64,000 nt of DNA from Diphasiastrum complanatum (GCA_029204225.1 CM055092.1:58376698-58440697), one strand, 5' to 3'. Counted from the first letter of the stretch, positions 23,358 to 34,046 are shown. Numbers and translations are program-made. Notes: generated by a model from the letters alone, not told the origin.

Positions 23358-23950
23358 CGAAAACATAGTGAGCTTTGTATACGCTGTTGCACCTGGCACT
23401 GGAAAGATTTTCACTACTCTTTAGATGAGGCTCATCGCTTCCTTGTGAGAGTGTGTAATAGAGTTCATCTTTATAGAAATCGGACTACATACACCCTCAT
23501 TATTGAGATACAAAGACAAAACATATAAGCTCCAATGGCCACTGCAATTAGAAATCAACATGCTTTTTAGACTGTAAGTAAAATCACAATTCATATGAAA
23601 AATTCAACTAATTTAAATGTGAAAAGCATATACTTACTTGTGTATGTATGGAAGCACAAGCAATGGTGTTCCCTCTCTGATATTTATTATCATCACTGAG
23701 TGTACTAGAAAGCACTCATAAAATGGATAGGAAACAATGCGACATCTATTATAATAAAAATTGGAGTTTGAAAAATCTCCATCCAATACTGAAGATCCCT
23801 CACTCCTACATTGTCTCCTAACATGTTATCCTTATTTTCTAATTCACTTCTGTCTACTTTGCTAAGGGGATGATTAATTTTGCTAAGTGGCATCTAAAAA
23901 TTGTAATGTTCACCGAGAGATTTAAGATGTGTAGAAAGTAATTGGTCATA
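23358..23950. other. Unassigned DNA
   Basis: No gene recognised. A short stretch near 23,385 translates to APGTGKIFTTL, P-loop-like but without any supporting helicase or ATPase motif, and followed by a stop. Confidence 0.3.
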
Positions 23951-24289
23951 CTATACACATTTTGGAGAATCTACAAATGTGAATCCAGGGGGTGCAAAAA
24001 GTGATACAAAAAAACCAAAAAATGAATGATCATCAAAAAATGAGTCGACCTTTAGCTTTACAAATTGGTCTAACTCTGCTCCTAACGGTGGAGGAGGAGA
24101 CGTAATAGGGAGAGACATAGGAGGAGATTTATGAGAAGACATAGGAGGAGATTTATGAGAAGACTGAGAAGAAGATTTGGATGGGGATTTAGGATACCTA
24201 GGAGACTTAGGAGGAGACCGAGAAGAAGATTTGGAAGAAGATTTAGGATACCTAGGAGATTCAGAAGAAGAAGAAGAAACTGCTCTCAT
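23951..24289 (-). CDS. Ser/Pro/Lys-rich low-complexity frame, unidentified
   Basis: A 112-codon frame whose first 75 residues are built from short repeats such as SPRYPKSSSK, SPPKSPRYPKSPSK and SSHKSPPM, encoded by purine-rich tandem DNA (AGGAGATTTAGGA-type units). It ends in a more ordinary segment (LDQFVKLKVDSFFDDHSFFG). It lies just downstream, on the same strand, of the histone H3 fragment. No domain is recognised. It could be an exon tail of a larger gene or only a repeat-driven open frame. Confidence 0.3.
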   Translation of the reverse strand: MRAVSSSSSESPRYPKSSSKSSSRSPPKSPRYPKSPSKSSSQSSHKSPPMSSHKSPPMSLPITSPPPPLGAELDQFVKLKVDSFFDDHSFFGFFVSLFAPPGFTFVDSPKCV

Positions 24290-24486
24290 AATATCCTTGA
24301 ATGGAGAGGTCTATGAAAGTCTTTGGCTTTTTGAGGAGTACCAAGAGACCTCTTCCTATATGAGACTCGCCCACTTTGCACCCACAATATCAGTTGGGTC
24401 AGTTGAGGTTGCTTTCGTTTTTTTCTTTTTCAGTCACCAGTTTTGGGGGAAAGAACAAAACTAGATGGAAGCACTCAGCAAATTTC

Positions 24487-24644
24487 TCATGTGTGTCGCA
24501 TAGCCTGAACATAGTTGTAAAAATCCTTCGGCATAATGGTGACACACTTGGCATGAATAGCTGCTACAACACCATCTGAAAAGAAACACTTGAAAATCCT
24601 CATAAGCTGTGTGCAGAGCTTCAATAGCAGTGATTGTCCATCTC
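24487..24644 (-). pseudogene. Histone H3 (CENH3-like) C-terminal histone-fold fragment
   Basis: Read leftward from the family A insertion site: RWTITAIEALHTAYEDFQV, then after a one-base shift in a T-rich run SDGVVAAIHAKCVTIMPKDF, ending at TGA (24,487-24,489). IHAKxVTIMPKD is the histone H3 alpha-3 signature. RWT...AL..A.ED..V..FSD and KDF agree better with plant centromeric H3 than with canonical H3 (RFQSSAV..LQEA.EAYLV..FED, KDIQLARRI). The tail after KDF (YNYVQAMRHT) is unlike any H3 I know. The fragment is split from its upstream part (29,007-29,037) by element A3. The frameshift argues for a pseudogene; canonical H3 remains an alternative parent. Confidence 0.6.
24640..24644. repeat. 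Target-site duplication ATCTC (left) of A3
   Basis: ATCTC directly precedes the LTR start and is repeated at 29,007-29,011 after the LTR end. A 5-bp duplication is typical of LTR element integration. Confidence 0.9.
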
Positions 24645-25784
24645 TGTTGTAAAGCTATCTTCATAAGCTTTACTTCGACGCCACTGTGACCAGAATCCAG
24701 CCGGCGCCAAGTTCCTATGGCTGAAAATCTTTGATCAGTTCTAGCGAAGTCCAGAGAGCTCAGATCGATGTGCAATCACCTCACACGATCTAGGCATGAT
24801 TAAAGAAAGCCTGCGGATTAATAAAATATAGAGAGAGAAAATCCTAGAGAGAAAAAAACGTGCTTTACCAGCCTGGGTAAAGTGCTTGCTATGAGGGGGA
24901 GTGCCGAATCCCACCAATATTATAGGGGAGCGCGGGTTGCGACTCAAGGCGAGCTCCAACCAAGTCTCATCCTCCCTTGCTGGAATGTTGTCATGGCTCT
25001 CGCCTTGGCATGCTAGCACCCCGAAGACTAGGGTCGGTCACACACTTGAAATGTAACCTTCTCAGATTTATCAATAAAGTGGGATTTTCCTCAAACCGAC
25101 TTTGATTACCTTTTGGGTTTCAGTGTTCGGTAAAAGCGCCAGTTGTAAGGCCGCTTCAAAATTTTTAAGTTGGCACATAGCTGAGGGTCGTATTCTAGGA
25201 CGCCAGCGGTATGCTGTCGGGACCAATCGGTCTGTGGCGCTAGCGGTATGCTCTCGGGACCATTTGGTCCAGGAACTGGTTGTCTCCATATCTGTCGTGG
25301 CTTATGGTTCGAGTGTTCCTTGCATGAACGAGAATGGGTTAAGCTCTTGGGGAACGGGCTCTAACATGTCGGCTGAGTTGGATGGCTTGCTTGGGTGGAA
25401 GTTACCTGTTTATGGCTGTCCAGTCTGGCACGGCGCTAGGTTGGCTTCCAGCGCTCGTGACGAAGCTTTCAATTGGTTAAATCTGATGTAAGTCAGACCG
25501 CTTGCTTAAAATGGATGTTACTCATTTGTAACGAAGCTTCGAGTTGGTTAAGTTTGATGTATGTCGGGCGGCTTGCTTGGAGGGAAGTCACCCACATCGG
25601 GACCCCCGATCTGGCATGGCGCCAGGTTGGATCTCAATGTTGGTTTACGGAACTTCAAGTTGGTTAAGTCTGATCGTTGTTGGCGAGTTGGCTGCTTGTA
25701 TGTCAAGTGGGTTTGGACGGCAAGAGTTGAAGGCTGGGAAGCTAAGTCGTGGTTCCCGGCTCCCTTTGGGATGCCTGCGCTACA
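24645..25784 (+). repeat. A3 5' LTR
   Basis: TGTTGTAAAGCTATCTTC ... GCCTGCGCTACA. It contains ACTTCGACGCCACTGTGACC where other copies have a longer GGCGCC-rich block. A polyadenylation-like TTTATCAATAAAGTGG occurs near 25,070. Confidence 0.9.
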
Positions 25785-25786
25785 TG

Positions 25787-25799
25787 TGGTATCAAGGCC
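25787..25799 (+). promoter_or_regulatory. A3 primer-binding site, variant
   Basis: TGGTATCAAGGCC, compared with the TGGTATCAGAGCC expected for initiator tRNA-Met. Two internal mismatches follow eight perfectly matched bases, so priming may have been weakened by mutation after insertion. Confidence 0.75.
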
Positions 25800-27774
25800 G
25801 ACTGGCCGGTCAGCTATGTGGATCTCACTGAAATGGCCACTGTTTGGGGTTCATCAAGACAACTGTTGTGCAAGGTGCAGCAGCCCACAGTGTAAGCATA
25901 GGTGCGTCCACAGTCGGGGTGGTCGGCAGAACGGGGGACTTGATGTGTCAAGGTGCTGTCCTTGAGATGTAAGCACGGTCCATTAGGTTGGTGTAAGCAC
26001 GATCTGTGCCTTGTGGGGTGCGGGGTGCCATATTCGAACTGTACGGGTTAACCATTGATACAGAGATGCTGCTTGAATTCGGGTGTAAAGCACGGGTGGT
26101 TAGCTGCCGGTGCGGGATAGCTGCCGATCGTTTAGCTATAAGGGCTATCGACCAAAAAGTGGTGGGGCGTGAATGAGGCAAAGTGCTACTTAATGGTGAA
26201 AGCACGGATAGTTGGAGGGATGTCCTATGTGGGCTGATTCTGTGATCCATTTGTATGGGCGCGGCTTGGCAAAGGTCCGTTGGCAGGACCATCTACTCGT
26301 GCTTTGTTTGGTTTGCATGATTGCTTGTGATACGGAGCTGATGGCTCGAGAAGGAACTTTTCTTTTGAAGGCTGATACCATCAAACAAAGAAGACTACAG
26401 AATCTATGGGGCGGATTTGCAGTTCAAGTAATCGCACATGAAACGACTCAATGTTTGCAAAGGATGGATCGCTAGCCTATTTCTTGGGTTAGTTTCATTT
26501 GCGACAACGCCCACCAGACGCAAGCAGGAAGTCAAAAGTTGAAAAGGGCAATTTCAGAGGAGATCTTCTATTGAGCAGTTGGTCTTCATTTTGGGACGGC
26601 CACCTTCGGAACTGAAACTCACTGAGCATGGGTGATATCCAGTATCAGTTGGGATTTTCCTCAAAGGGCAAAGACTAGGATCCTCTTCAGAGATTGGCAA
26701 CAAGTTGGATCGAGCCATAATCCTAGCAGATGGGAAGCAAAGTGTTGGAAAGGCTTTTTGTTCGAAGAACTCTACTCTAAGTCCGATCAGCTGATTTTAC
26801 AAGTGGAGGGGAACTATCACACACACCTCTCTCTTGGGGCAAATTTTGAATGAAAGTTTATCAAAACGGGGGCAAATTCAATGTGACCTAGCCATACTCA
26901 CACGAGGAGACTAGCGAACTTTGGACCTAATAAGTTGACAAGTTTTTGGTGTGGAAAGGAAAGCTTGTTATAGGCTTTCTCTGGACCAGCAATGATGAGG
27001 AAACATATGAGTACGTTGGCTTGTGTTACGTGTAAGGCAGCTGATCAATGAAGGAACTGTGAAAATTGAGTCTTCAATGAGAGACTTGGTATTTCGAACG
27101 GACGCTAAGAGATAGTTCGTATGCGGATCAAACTGGTGCGACCCTTTGGCTCTCCACGAGGTCAATGGTTACATTTGGGCTGATTCAAAGAGCTACTTCA
27201 AGCTAAGTGAGAGGTGCATTGCGGAGTACTCAATCTTTGCCTACGTTAAAGAGCCAAGAAGGAAATGTATCAGAATTAGGCTGGGACAAGGAGAGAAATC
27301 AAGGTGCAGAAGCAACAAGGCACGGAGTGGACCATAAAGTGGGCAATCAAACAATATCCTTTGGCTCAGGGAGCCTTCATACCTGTGCGGAACTGATCAA
27401 ATCTGGAGCTCATGGAGCTCAACACAAAGTGCATCAAGGACAAATTAGGAGATCAAAATAGTTCTAAAGTCGAAAGTCAGAAACGACAAGGGCGAACATT
27501 TCAAAGAAAGGCCTCTGTCACCAGTTAAAGGTTCTTGGGTTTTACGTAAGCGAAATAAAATCTACGTTTTTCCCAGACAAAGAGATATTTTTCAAGTTAT
27601 GTGATTTTTCAGTACAAAGAGCTGAGCCTCCGACTTGTGGTGTGCCAGCTTTCAATGTTAATAAAAAGTGGCCAGTAAATTGAGTATTGTGCCAAGTAGC
27701 TTAAATGTATATTTATTCTAATTGGGAGACACCTTTACTTTAATCTGAGATCTGATAAGAACATCAGATTTTAT

Positions 27775-27788
27775 AAAGGTGGGGTGGA
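27775..27788 (+). promoter_or_regulatory. A3 polypurine tract
   Basis: AAAGGTGGGGTGGA abutting the 3' LTR start. The upstream palindrome is degenerate here (CTGATAAGAACATCAG). Confidence 0.8.
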
Positions 27789-29006
27789 TGTTGTAAAGCT
27801 ATCTTCATAAGCTTTACTTCCGGCACCACTGGCGCCAGCATTGTCCCCGGCGCCAGCAGCGCCCCTGCTGTTCCCCTTGCCAACGGCGCCGGTGCCACTG
27901 TGACCAGAATCCAGCCGACACCAAGTTCCTATGGCTGAAAATCTTTGATTAGTTCTAGCGAAGTCCAGAGAGCTCAGATCGATGTGCAATCACCTCACAC
28001 GATTTAGGCATGACTAAAGGAAGCCTGGGGATCAATAAAATCTAGAGAGAGAAAATGACTTTCTAGAGAGAGAAAGACGTGCTTTACCAGCCTGGGTAAA
28101 GTGATTGCTATGAGGGGGGGTGCCGAATCCCACCAATACTATAGGGGAGTGCGGGTTGCGACTCAGGGCGAGCTCCAACCAAGTCTCAGCCTCCCTTGCG
28201 GGAATGTTGTCATGGCTCTCGCCTTGGCATGCTAGCGCCCCGAAGACTAGGGTCGGTCACACACTTGAAATGTAGCCTTCTCAGATTTATCAATAAAGTG
28301 GGATTTTTTCCTCAAACCGACTCTGATTACCTTCAAGGTTTCAGTGTTTGATAAAAGCGCCAGTTGTAAGGTCGCTTCAAAATTTTTAAGTTGGCACATA
28401 GCTAAGGGTCGTATCTCTGGACGCCAGCGGTATGCCGTCGGGACCATTCGGTCCGTGGTGTCAGTGGTATGCTGTCGGGACCATTTGGTTTAGGAACTGG
28501 TTGTTTCCATATCTTTCGCGGCTTGTGGTTTTGAGTGTTCCTTGCATGAATGTGAATGGGTTAAGCTCTTGGGGAATGGGCTCTAACCTGTCGACTGAGT
28601 TGGATGGCTTGCTTGGGTGGAAGTTACCTGTTTATGGTTGTCCAATCTGGCGCGGCACCAGGTTGGCTTCCAGTGCTCGTGACGAAGCTTTCAGTTGGTT
28701 AAGTCTGATGTAAGTCAGACCACTTGCTTGGAATGGATGTTACTCGTTTGTAACGAAGCTTCGAGTTGGTTAAGTTTGATGTATGTCGGGCGGCTTGCTT
28801 GGAGGGAAGTCACCCACATCAGGACCCCCGATCTGGCATGGCGCCAAGTTGGATCTCAATGTTGGTTTTCGGAACTTCAAGTTGGTTAAGTCTGATCGTT
28901 GTTGGCGAGTTGGCTGCTTGTATGTCAAGTGGGTTTGGATGGCAAGTGTTGAAGGCTGGGAAGCTAAGTCGTGGTTCCCGACTCCCTTTGGGATGCCTGC
29001 GCTACA
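27789..29006 (+). repeat. A3 3' LTR
   Basis: TGTTGTAAAGC to GCGCTACA, 1,218 bp, with the GGCGCC-rich block retained (27,820-27,900). The terminal CA is followed directly by the duplicated target ATCTC. Confidence 0.92.
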
Positions 29007-29037
29007 ATCTCACATCTCTCAAGAGACTCCTGGTGAC
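29007..29037 (-). pseudogene. Upstream piece of the split histone H3-like sequence
   Basis: With A3 and one copy of the target duplication set aside, the minus-strand frame of the fragment at 24,644 continues upstream as a short VTRSLLRDV-type stretch. This sits where H3 has its (L/I)RE(I/V) helix. Further up the frame meets TAG next to ATTAG and ATAG, either of which could be a splice acceptor, so an exon boundary near 29,037 is plausible. The match is short and only supportive. Confidence 0.4.
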
Positions 29038-29044
29038 CTATCTA

Positions 29045-29803
29045 ATTGATCGTTGGATGTGAGTTTTAGAAATCTAAAGATTGTTGGTCTTATCCCTATT
29101 TACAGAATTCTACGACATTGAGTTTGGAATCCTTTTGGAATCCCAAAAATCGAAACATTAGTAATGTAGTATGGTCTCTAATGATGATTCTAAAATGCTC
29201 TAGTGATAGAGCATTAATTATTTTTCGACGTGACGACTGTGGTGTAACATTATTATTGGTGGAAATTTACAGCCCCATATTTTCATTCATAAGTTGACGA
29301 ATGTATGGTTATGATTAGCAAGGAAAGGCCATAAATATGAGAACCACTGAGTCATTGAGATTTCATGATCCTTTTCTCATAACGCCTTCATACTTTAGAA
29401 TGAAATTTCTTTCTTTATATCAAATCGATGTGCGCCTTGATCTCAAGACCATTCATTCCTCACGCTCGCATGTTGAACCGATATGAACATTCTTGCCTCC
29501 AAAATATCAAGTCAACGTGTGCCTTTATCAAGGCCCGATATGGTCGTCACTATGGCAAGTTCTTCACGTTCTACATAGGATGATCTAGGGAGCTTTTAAA
29601 AGCCAGCGACATTCTTTCTGACAAATTTGAGTATTTTTTCTTTCTTTTTTTTGTCCCTTTTGATATTGATAAGCATGTTTATGAGAATCGTTTTAAATGA
29701 CCTGCTCTTCTTGATATTTTTCTCATACTACTACTACTCTTGTTAGAGATATAGGCAATTGTAGTTTTGTTCATTTCCATGACCTGGTACATTCTCAGCC
29801 CAA
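29045..29803. other. Unassigned DNA between A3 and A5
   Basis: No gene or element recognised. If the H3-like sequence was once a gene, its intron and upstream exons would lie on the minus strand here, but I could not find a convincing alpha-N or alpha-1 helix (for example RKLPF). Confidence 0.3.
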
Positions 29804-30195
29804 ACGCCCCCACCAAATCTAGTCGATAGCCCTTATAGCTAAACGATCGGCAGCGTACCCCCCAATCGTGGACGCACCCGTGCTTTCACCGTTAGGCAGC
29901 ACATTGCCTCAGTAACGCCCCCACAAAATTTGGTCGATAGCCCTTATAGCTAAACGAATGGCAGCTATCCTTGAATATACCACCCCCGTGGACGCACCCG
30001 TGCTTTCACCGTTAGGCAGCACATTGCCTCAGTAATGCCCCCACCAAATTTAGTCGATAGCCCTTATAGCTAAACGATCGGCAGCATACCACCCAAATCG
30101 TGGACGCACCCGTGCTTTCACCGTTAGACAGCACATTGCCTCAGTAACGCCCCCACCAGATTTGGTCGATAGCCCTTATAGCTAAACGAACGGTG
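29804..30195 (-). repeat. Tandem leader units of about 115 bp in A5
   Basis: Units begin at 29,804, 29,914, 30,034 and 30,146 (CGCCCCCACC...). Each contains TTTAGCTATAAGGGCTATCG on the minus strand and, except the last partial one, a GTGCTGC...GTGAAAGCAC hairpin. Intervals are 110, 120 and 112 bp. Full-length family A copies have a single such unit, so this is a local amplification. Confidence 0.85.
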
Positions 30196-30510
30196 GTCAT
30201 CGTGAATATGTCACCCCGCACCCCACAAGGCACAGACCGTGCTTACACCATCCTAATGGCAGCACATTGCCTCATCTGTCCTACGTGCAGACGGCGCCAG
30301 GCCCGAACCGCGGAAACTGACCGTGCTTACACCTCAAGGGCAGCACTTTGACTCATCAAGCCCCCGTCCTGCCAACCACCCCGACCGTGGACGCACCCGT
30401 GCTTACACTGTGGGCAGCACCTTGCACAACAGTTGTCTTGATGAACCCCAAACCGTGGCCATTTCTGTGAGATCCGCATAGCTGACCGGCCAGTCGGCTC
30501 TGATACCACA

Positions 30511-31758
30511 TGTAGCGCAGGCATCCCAAAGGGAGCCGGGAACCACGACTTAGCTTCCCAGCCTTCAACTCTTGCCATCCAAACCCACTTGACATACAAG
30601 CAGCCAACTCGCCAACAACGATCAGACTTAACCAACTTGAAGTTCCGAAAACCAACATTGAGATCCAACCTGGCGCCATGCCAGATCGGGGGTCCCGACG
30701 TGGGTGACTTCCCTCCAAGCAAGCCGCCCGACATACATCAAACTTAACCAACTCGAAGCTTCGTTACAAACGAGTAACATCCATTCCAAGCAAGCGGTCT
30801 GACTTACATCAGACTTAACCAACTGAAAGCTTCGTCACGAGCGCTGGAAGCCAACCTGGCGCCACGCCAGACTGGACAGCCATAAACAGGTAACTTCCAC
30901 CCAAGCAAGCCATCCAACGCAGCCGACAGGTTAGAGCCCGTTCCCCAAGAGAGCTTAACCCATTCACGTTCATGCAAGGAACACTCAGAACCACAAGCCG
31001 CGACAGATATGGAAACAACCAGTTCCTGGACCAAATGGTCCCGACAGCATACCGCTGGCGCCACGGACCGAATGGTCCCGACGGCATACCGCTGGCGTCC
31101 CGGGATACGACCCTCAGCTATGTGCCAAGTTAAAAAAATTTTGAAAGCGGCCTTACAACTGGCGCTTTTACCGAACACTGAAACCCAGAAGGTAATCAGA
31201 GTCAGTTTGAGGAAAATCCCACTTTATTGATAAATCTGAGAAGGTTACATTTCAAGTGTGTGACCGACCCTAGTCTCCGGGCGCTAGCATGCCAAGGCGA
31301 GAGCCATGACAACATTCCAGCAAGGGAGGCTGAGACTTGGTTGGAGCTCGCCCTGAGTCGCAACTCGCACTCCCCTATAGTATTGGTGTGATTCGGCACC
31401 CCCCCTCATACCAAGCACTCTACCCAAGCTGGTAAAGCACGTTTTTCTCTCTCTAGGATTTTCTCTTTCTAGAAAGTCATTTTCTCTCTCTAGATTTTAT
31501 TGATCCCCAGGCTTCCTTTAATCATGCCTAGATCGTGTGAGGTGATTGCACATCGATCTGAGCTCTCTGGACTTCACTAGAACCGATCAAAGATTTTCAG
31601 CCATAGGAACTTGGCGCCGGCTGGATTCTGGTCACAGTGGCGCCGGGAGCGGCGCCGGCGCCGTTGGCGCCGGGAGCAGCAGGGGCGCTGCTGGCGCCGG
31701 GGACATAGCTGGCGCCGATGACGCCGGAAGTAAAGCTTGTAAAGGTAGCTTTACAACA
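30511..31758 (-). repeat. A5 LTR
   Basis: Minus-strand LTR from TGTTGTAAAGCTACC (31,758) to GCCTGCGCTACA (30,511). It has seven GGCGCC palindromes at 31,607-31,720 and the CCTATAGTATTGG (plus-strand) conserved block near 31,375. Confidence 0.9.
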
Positions 31759-32111
31759 AGCATGCACTTATCAATGCTATTGTATTGCGTTCCAATTCTC
31801 TTTTATATATACAGATTCGCTACTGTTCAATCCTTACGTTCTTGATTGAATGCAATTGTCTCTCTCGCTCTCTTGCACACAAACACGGTTATCAGAGACA
31901 GAGGATCGCATGGCTATCCAAGACGCCTAATGCTTTGCAATCCTACTGTTATGGTAGTCTCAGACTCCTACTCTGATAACCCAAAAGGGATAATAAGCTT
32001 TTGATTTTGTTTCCTAGTCAATCCACGTTCTTGAAATCACAGTTACTATTGTGTTCATTGTTTTCCTTACGGTTGGTAGAGACATCGTTTTTATCATAAT
32101 CGCCTCCGTGT

Positions 32112-32411
32112 TTGTCTTTCCAAAAATTGACAGCAAGCTTGTTGCAGGAAGAAGTCAGGAGGAAAAGCTTGTTTACATCTACGAGTACCAAATCCATGGC
32201 ACTCTATTCAAACAAGCAGCAATCCAAGAAGAAGAAAGACTTCAAGGATAAGAAGACAAAGGCAGAACAGCCAGCAGCATCACAACCACAACAACAACAA
32301 CAGTATAGTCACTCATCGTCCTAGACCAAGCTATTTTGAAGATATTGCAAAAGAACCAACCACGACATCAAGGACTGTCGCATCCTCAAGCACATTGAAG
32401 CAAAGAAGAAG
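32112..32411 (+). pseudogene. Copia gag C-terminus with broken zinc knuckle
   Basis: A basic, Gln-rich segment (SKKKKDFKDKKTKAEQP) is followed in another frame by the nucleocapsid knuckle remnant YCKRTNHDIKDC (C-x4-H-x4-C end). A TGA sits just upstream, where the first Cys pair should be. The rest of gag is missing. Confidence 0.6.
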
Positions 32412-32933
32412 ATGCAGCAGCACCAAGAAAGCAACCCTGACACAATCAAAGGATCTCAAGATGAACAGAAGGCGTTGGTGGTACAAGATCAATCCAGTAG
32501 AGATGCCCATCATTGGTATCTCGATTCAGGTGCTTCGCAGCACATGACGCCATGCAAAGACCTCTTCTCTACACTCACAGCTATAGAATCAAAGTACATT
32601 TTCTTTAGTGACACTAGTTCACACCAAGTTGAAGGCCAAGGGTCTAATCAACTGCAGTTCTCTGATGGCATCACTAGGCAGTTTAATGGAGTACTTTATG
32701 TTTTCAAATTAACAAAGAACCTTTTATCTATTAGCAAGATCACAGATCAGGGCTATAGAGCTTTGTTCACTGCCAACCAATGTACTATTTTAGATGAGAA
32801 CTCAAAGGAAATCCTCTCTGCTTACAAAGAAGAAAATTTGTACATATTTTGTGAGTTGTTCATATGCAAATTTATGGCATCAAAGATTAGGTCATTAAAA
32901 CGTGCGTTCAATCTTGTATATGCATCACAATAA
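32412..32933 (+). pseudogene. Copia aspartic protease and linker
   Basis: A 173-codon open frame with the protease active site WYLDSGASQHMTPC around residues 36-49 (DSGA motif). The flap-side region (FSDTSSHQVEGQGSNQLQFS) and the post-protease block (KNLLSISKITDQGYRALFTA) follow. The GAG-pre-integrase zinc finger that should come next is garbled. In active copia this protease cleaves the gag-pol polyprotein in the particle. Confidence 0.8.
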
Positions 32934-32938
32934 AATGG

Positions 32939-33757
32939 TCAAGGACATGAATATAATTGTTGTCACCACAACTAATCAGACTATCTGTGAAAATTGTCTA
33001 CTAGGGAAACAACCTAGAACGAGATTCCCTAGAGGACAAGCCAAAAGGGCGAAGTCCATCTTGTCACTGATACATAGTGACTTGTGTGGTCCGTGTACCT
33101 TCTTTAGGTCAAGCTTTGTATTTTATCACATTCATTGATGATTACTCCCGATTTGCCAGTGTAATGTTCATTAAGAACAAGTGAGAAGCATTTAGTTGCT
33201 TCAAAGGCTTAAAGCAATATGCTGAAAATCAAACTGGTCAGAGGATCAAGGCCCTACGGTCTGATTTAGGGGGAGAGTTCTTGTCAAATGAGATGAAGGA
33301 CTACCTATCTTCATGTGGCGTGCACCACCAGTTTACTATGAGCTACACTTCACAATAGAACGGAGTAGCAAAGCGGAAGAACCGCACACTGTTGAAAGTT
33401 GCACGATCCATGACAACAAATTCGCATTTGCTTCAAACCTTTTGGGCGGAAGCTATCTCTACGACTTGCTATGTGCAAAGTTACTCTAGCACTAAAGTGG
33501 TTGATTCCAAGACACCATTTGAAGCCTACTACGATTACAAACCAAGTTTGAAACACCTGCATGTTTTCGAATGTCTCTGCTATGCACAAGTGCGATCTGA
33601 TCTGAGGAAGAAGCTGGACCTAGTAAGCTGTAAAAGCATCTTCATTGGCTATTCAACCTCACACAAGGCATATCATGTTTATGATGTGGTTACGGGCCAG
33701 ATCTTAGTCAATCGTGATGTTATCTTCCTTGAAGACAAATATTACAATTTCAAATAG
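32939..33757 (+). pseudogene. Copia integrase, catalytic residue lost
   Basis: The region starts with the zinc-binding end CENCLLGKQPRTRF and IHSDLCGP (first catalytic Asp region). After frame changes it reads FIDDYSRFASVMFIK and ALRSDLGGEF (second Asp). The third motif reads NGVAKRKNRTL where copia has NGVAERKNRT, so the catalytic Glu is Lys, and a stop stands just before it. The C-terminal part (ARSMTTNSHLLQTFWAEA, KSIFIGYSTSHKAYHVYD) is well preserved. Non-functional. Confidence 0.85.
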
Positions 33758-34046
33758 AAGCACCAATACAAGAGACTGCCATAGCAGCTCCACCTTCCAG
33801 CGATAGGCTATGACCTACGACTATTCAAGCAACGAAGTTTGTCCCAACGACTCCGCTTATCATTGATGGGCCTAGACCCACGATCGTTCAACTGATACTA
33901 CGGTCCCAGTCATTCACCAAGGAGAATCGTCTGATCAAGCACCTACAGTTTGAAGATCTGTGAGACAATGACAACAACCTGACCGCTTCATCCCTCAAGC
34001 TTTCATCAGTCATGACGAACCTGCCACCATAGTAGAAGCACTGTCA

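Larger units (their letters stand above)
24645..29006 (+). mobile_element. Family A copy A3: complete non-autonomous LTR retrotransposon
   Basis: A 4,362-bp element with both LTRs and matching 5-bp flanks (ATCTC). The 5' LTR is 24,645-25,784 (1,140 bp) and the 3' LTR 27,789-29,006 (1,218 bp). Much of the length difference is loss of the GGCGCC-rich block from the 5' LTR. The internal region is 2,004 bp with no recognisable protein. It interrupts a histone H3-like sequence. It is LARD-type and probably mobilised by family B, whose ends and leader it shares. Confidence 0.93.
29804..31758 (-). mobile_element. Family A copy A5: 5' LTR plus leader, 3' part missing
   Basis: Minus-strand copy. The LTR is 31,758-30,511 (1,248 bp) and the primer-binding site complement lies at 30,495-30,508 (TGGTATCAGAGCC). 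The leader runs down to about 29,804, where homology stops. The rest of the internal region and the 3' LTR are absent. The leader is expanded: a unit of about 115 bp is present three times plus a partial fourth. The LTR's GC block has seven GGCGCC hexamers. Its LTR start abuts a degraded copia element at 31,759. Confidence 0.88.

Noticed and set aside
23380-23450. P-loop-like APGTGKIFTT translation, possible Helitron or PIF1 helicase
   Set aside because: A stop follows directly, the Lys-Thr/Ser pair of a true Walker A is absent, and no helicase motifs or Helitron ends are nearby.
29804-30420. Regularly spaced repeats considered as a CRISPR-like array
   Set aside because: The repeats are part of a retrotransposon leader in a plant genome; the 'spacers' are themselves conserved between copies.
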